DNA from: Calcarisporiella thermophila CBS 279.70
Taxonomy: Eukaryota; Calcarisporiellomycota
Direction: 5' to 3'
NCBI RefSeq assembly: GCF_041956535.1
Contig: NW_027192199.1
Location: 825,693 to 889,692 of the forward strand
Length of the DNA: 64,000 nt
In this document: one piece after another, positions 63,030 to 64,000 of the stretch
How the letters are laid out: each line of letters opens with the position of its first letter
Position numbering within the stretch: position 1 is the stretch's first letter
The notes under the pieces: generated by a model
Seen by the model: only the letters and a program-made list of their open reading frames with translations
Told to the model about the DNA's origin: nothing
The model's database searches: none
Position numbers and translations under genes: made by a program

Positions 63030-64000
63030 GGTGGGCTCGTCGCTGGCTGGGGATGGGGCTTGAGTTGCAGGCGGGGGTGGGGGCGGGGGCGGCAACAATC
63101 AATCTATAGGCAGAAGAGGATGAGAGCTGATTAGAGCGCTGCAATGCCAGACGAGAGAGAGCTGGGATGGGGAGGGGCTGGAGGCTCCCTAGGGAGGAAT
63201 CCGCCCGACAGGTTTTTCTCCTCCTCCAACCTGCTCGCGGTGCTTGGCTTCCCTCTCCCCTCCTTCTCTCCCTCCCGAGCGAGCCCAGCACGGCGGGCCA
63301 AACTCACCTTCAGACCGGGAGGATGGCGGCCGCAGCAATCCGCAGTGAGAGCGCGCTGATGATGGCGGGGGGGAAGCTTGCTGAGAAACCTTGTCTGGCT
63401 CCAGGAGCTTAAAGCCAAGAGCGGGAGCAGAGGCGCGAGAGGGGGAAAATAAAAATAAAGGCGATTTCAAGCTGAGCGCCAAAATTTATACACTATGCAA
63501 CACATGTACAAAGGGTTTGCCCGCCTCACGGCTCCCCTCGCCCTTCCTCGGGATAGCGCAACCATGGGAAAGATTCGCACAGAGCAAATCGATCACATCG
63601 TTACACGCCAGTCACGGATTTTTTTTTTTTTTTGCTTTTGTACCTGGTAATCCCACCTCTCCGTGTCGGCGTGGGACAACTCGCACCGGCCCTGCCTCCA
63701 TTGGGGTGTGCCGGCCCATCCGCAGCCCGGCTCCGAGCCCCCCACACCTCCCCAGCCGCAGGCCCATTGGCCCAGCCCTGGGCCAACGACCCGTGGGCCG
63801 CTTCGAAAGAACGGTTCGCAGAACAAATCTCGCCTGCTTCACGAGCAGTCACGGCCGATGCAGTCACGCCTCATCGTCCGGCCAACCGCGCGCGGCGGGG
63901 ATTGGAAGGCGGAGAGTTAAGTTTCTGTCAAAGAGGAAAGCTTATCCCGCCCGCTGTATACTTATATACCCGCCTCAGGGGCCGCTGCTCGGCATGGACA
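63030..64000 (-). promoter_or_regulatory. GC-rich upstream region of WOPR gene 2
   Basis: High-GC sequence up to the window edge, with a variant tgcaatgcc at 63140-63148, about 110 bases before the ATG. Overlapping frames on both strands (63131-63920) are chance frames and no gene is supported. The real promoter probably extends beyond the window. Confidence 0.4.

Noticed and set aside
61787-63134. Several plus-strand frames across WOPR gene 2
   Set aside because: Gly/Arg-rich antisense frames of the GC-rich gene, without any motif.

Overview
This window is nuclear DNA of a filamentous or dimorphic fungus. Genes are on both strands and carry short GT-AG introns (about 50-110 bases). The families point to fungi: UDP-GlcNAc pyrophosphorylase, Bud6/AIP3, two WOPR (Gti1/Pac2/Wor1) regulators, an MHR-domain transcription factor, a Kex2-processed repeat protein and an A-T-TE NRPS-like enzyme. 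A CSL (RBP-J/Su(H)-type) factor at 19-22 kb argues against Pezizomycotina and Saccharomycotina, which are known to lack CSL, and fits Basidiomycota, Taphrinomycotina or early-diverging fungi. The species cannot be fixed from the sequence. Splice sites were placed by reading frame, consensus signals and protein similarity, without transcripts.

Left part (1-35 kb, AT-rich). An NmrA-like pseudogene lies at the edge. Next come four tiny paralogous genes (61-62 aa, Hva1/TUDOR-like small beta-barrels) that share an upstream GTGAGAA-type element at nearly constant distance. Between the third and fourth is an unexplained frameshifted coding-like fragment. Housekeeping and regulatory genes follow: a DUF2433-type phosphoesterase with a C-terminal RRM, UAP1, a bHLH factor, a secreted Kex2-cleaved tandem-repeat precursor, an MHR transcription factor, a small LYR-motif protein in three exons, CSL, a class-3 lipase, a secreted serine beta-lactamase-like protein, a small Cys-rich secreted protein, BUD6 and a LARP7/Pof8-like La protein. 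A tRNA-Thr(AGT) and a degenerate tRNA-like sequence follow.

Right part (35.8-64 kb, more GC-rich, long intergenic stretches). A DHA1-type MFS transporter and an SMI1/KNR4 protein come first. Two convergent WOPR paralogues (44.9-46.6 and 61.8-63.0 kb) then bracket about 15 kb with the look of a secondary-metabolite locus: an SLC25 carrier, a monocarboxylate-type MFS transporter, an O-methyltransferase divergent from an A-T-TE synthetase, and three GFA/CENP-V-type zinc proteins. A reasonable inference is that the A-T-TE enzyme condenses aryl-2-oxo acids into a quinone or furanone scaffold, the methyltransferase decorates it, the transporter moves it, and one or both WOPR factors control expression. 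The product and the cluster limits are not proven by sequence.

The strongest leads are the WOPR-bracketed A-T-TE locus, the Kex2 precursor with His-rich spacers, and the four mini-barrel genes with their shared promoter element.
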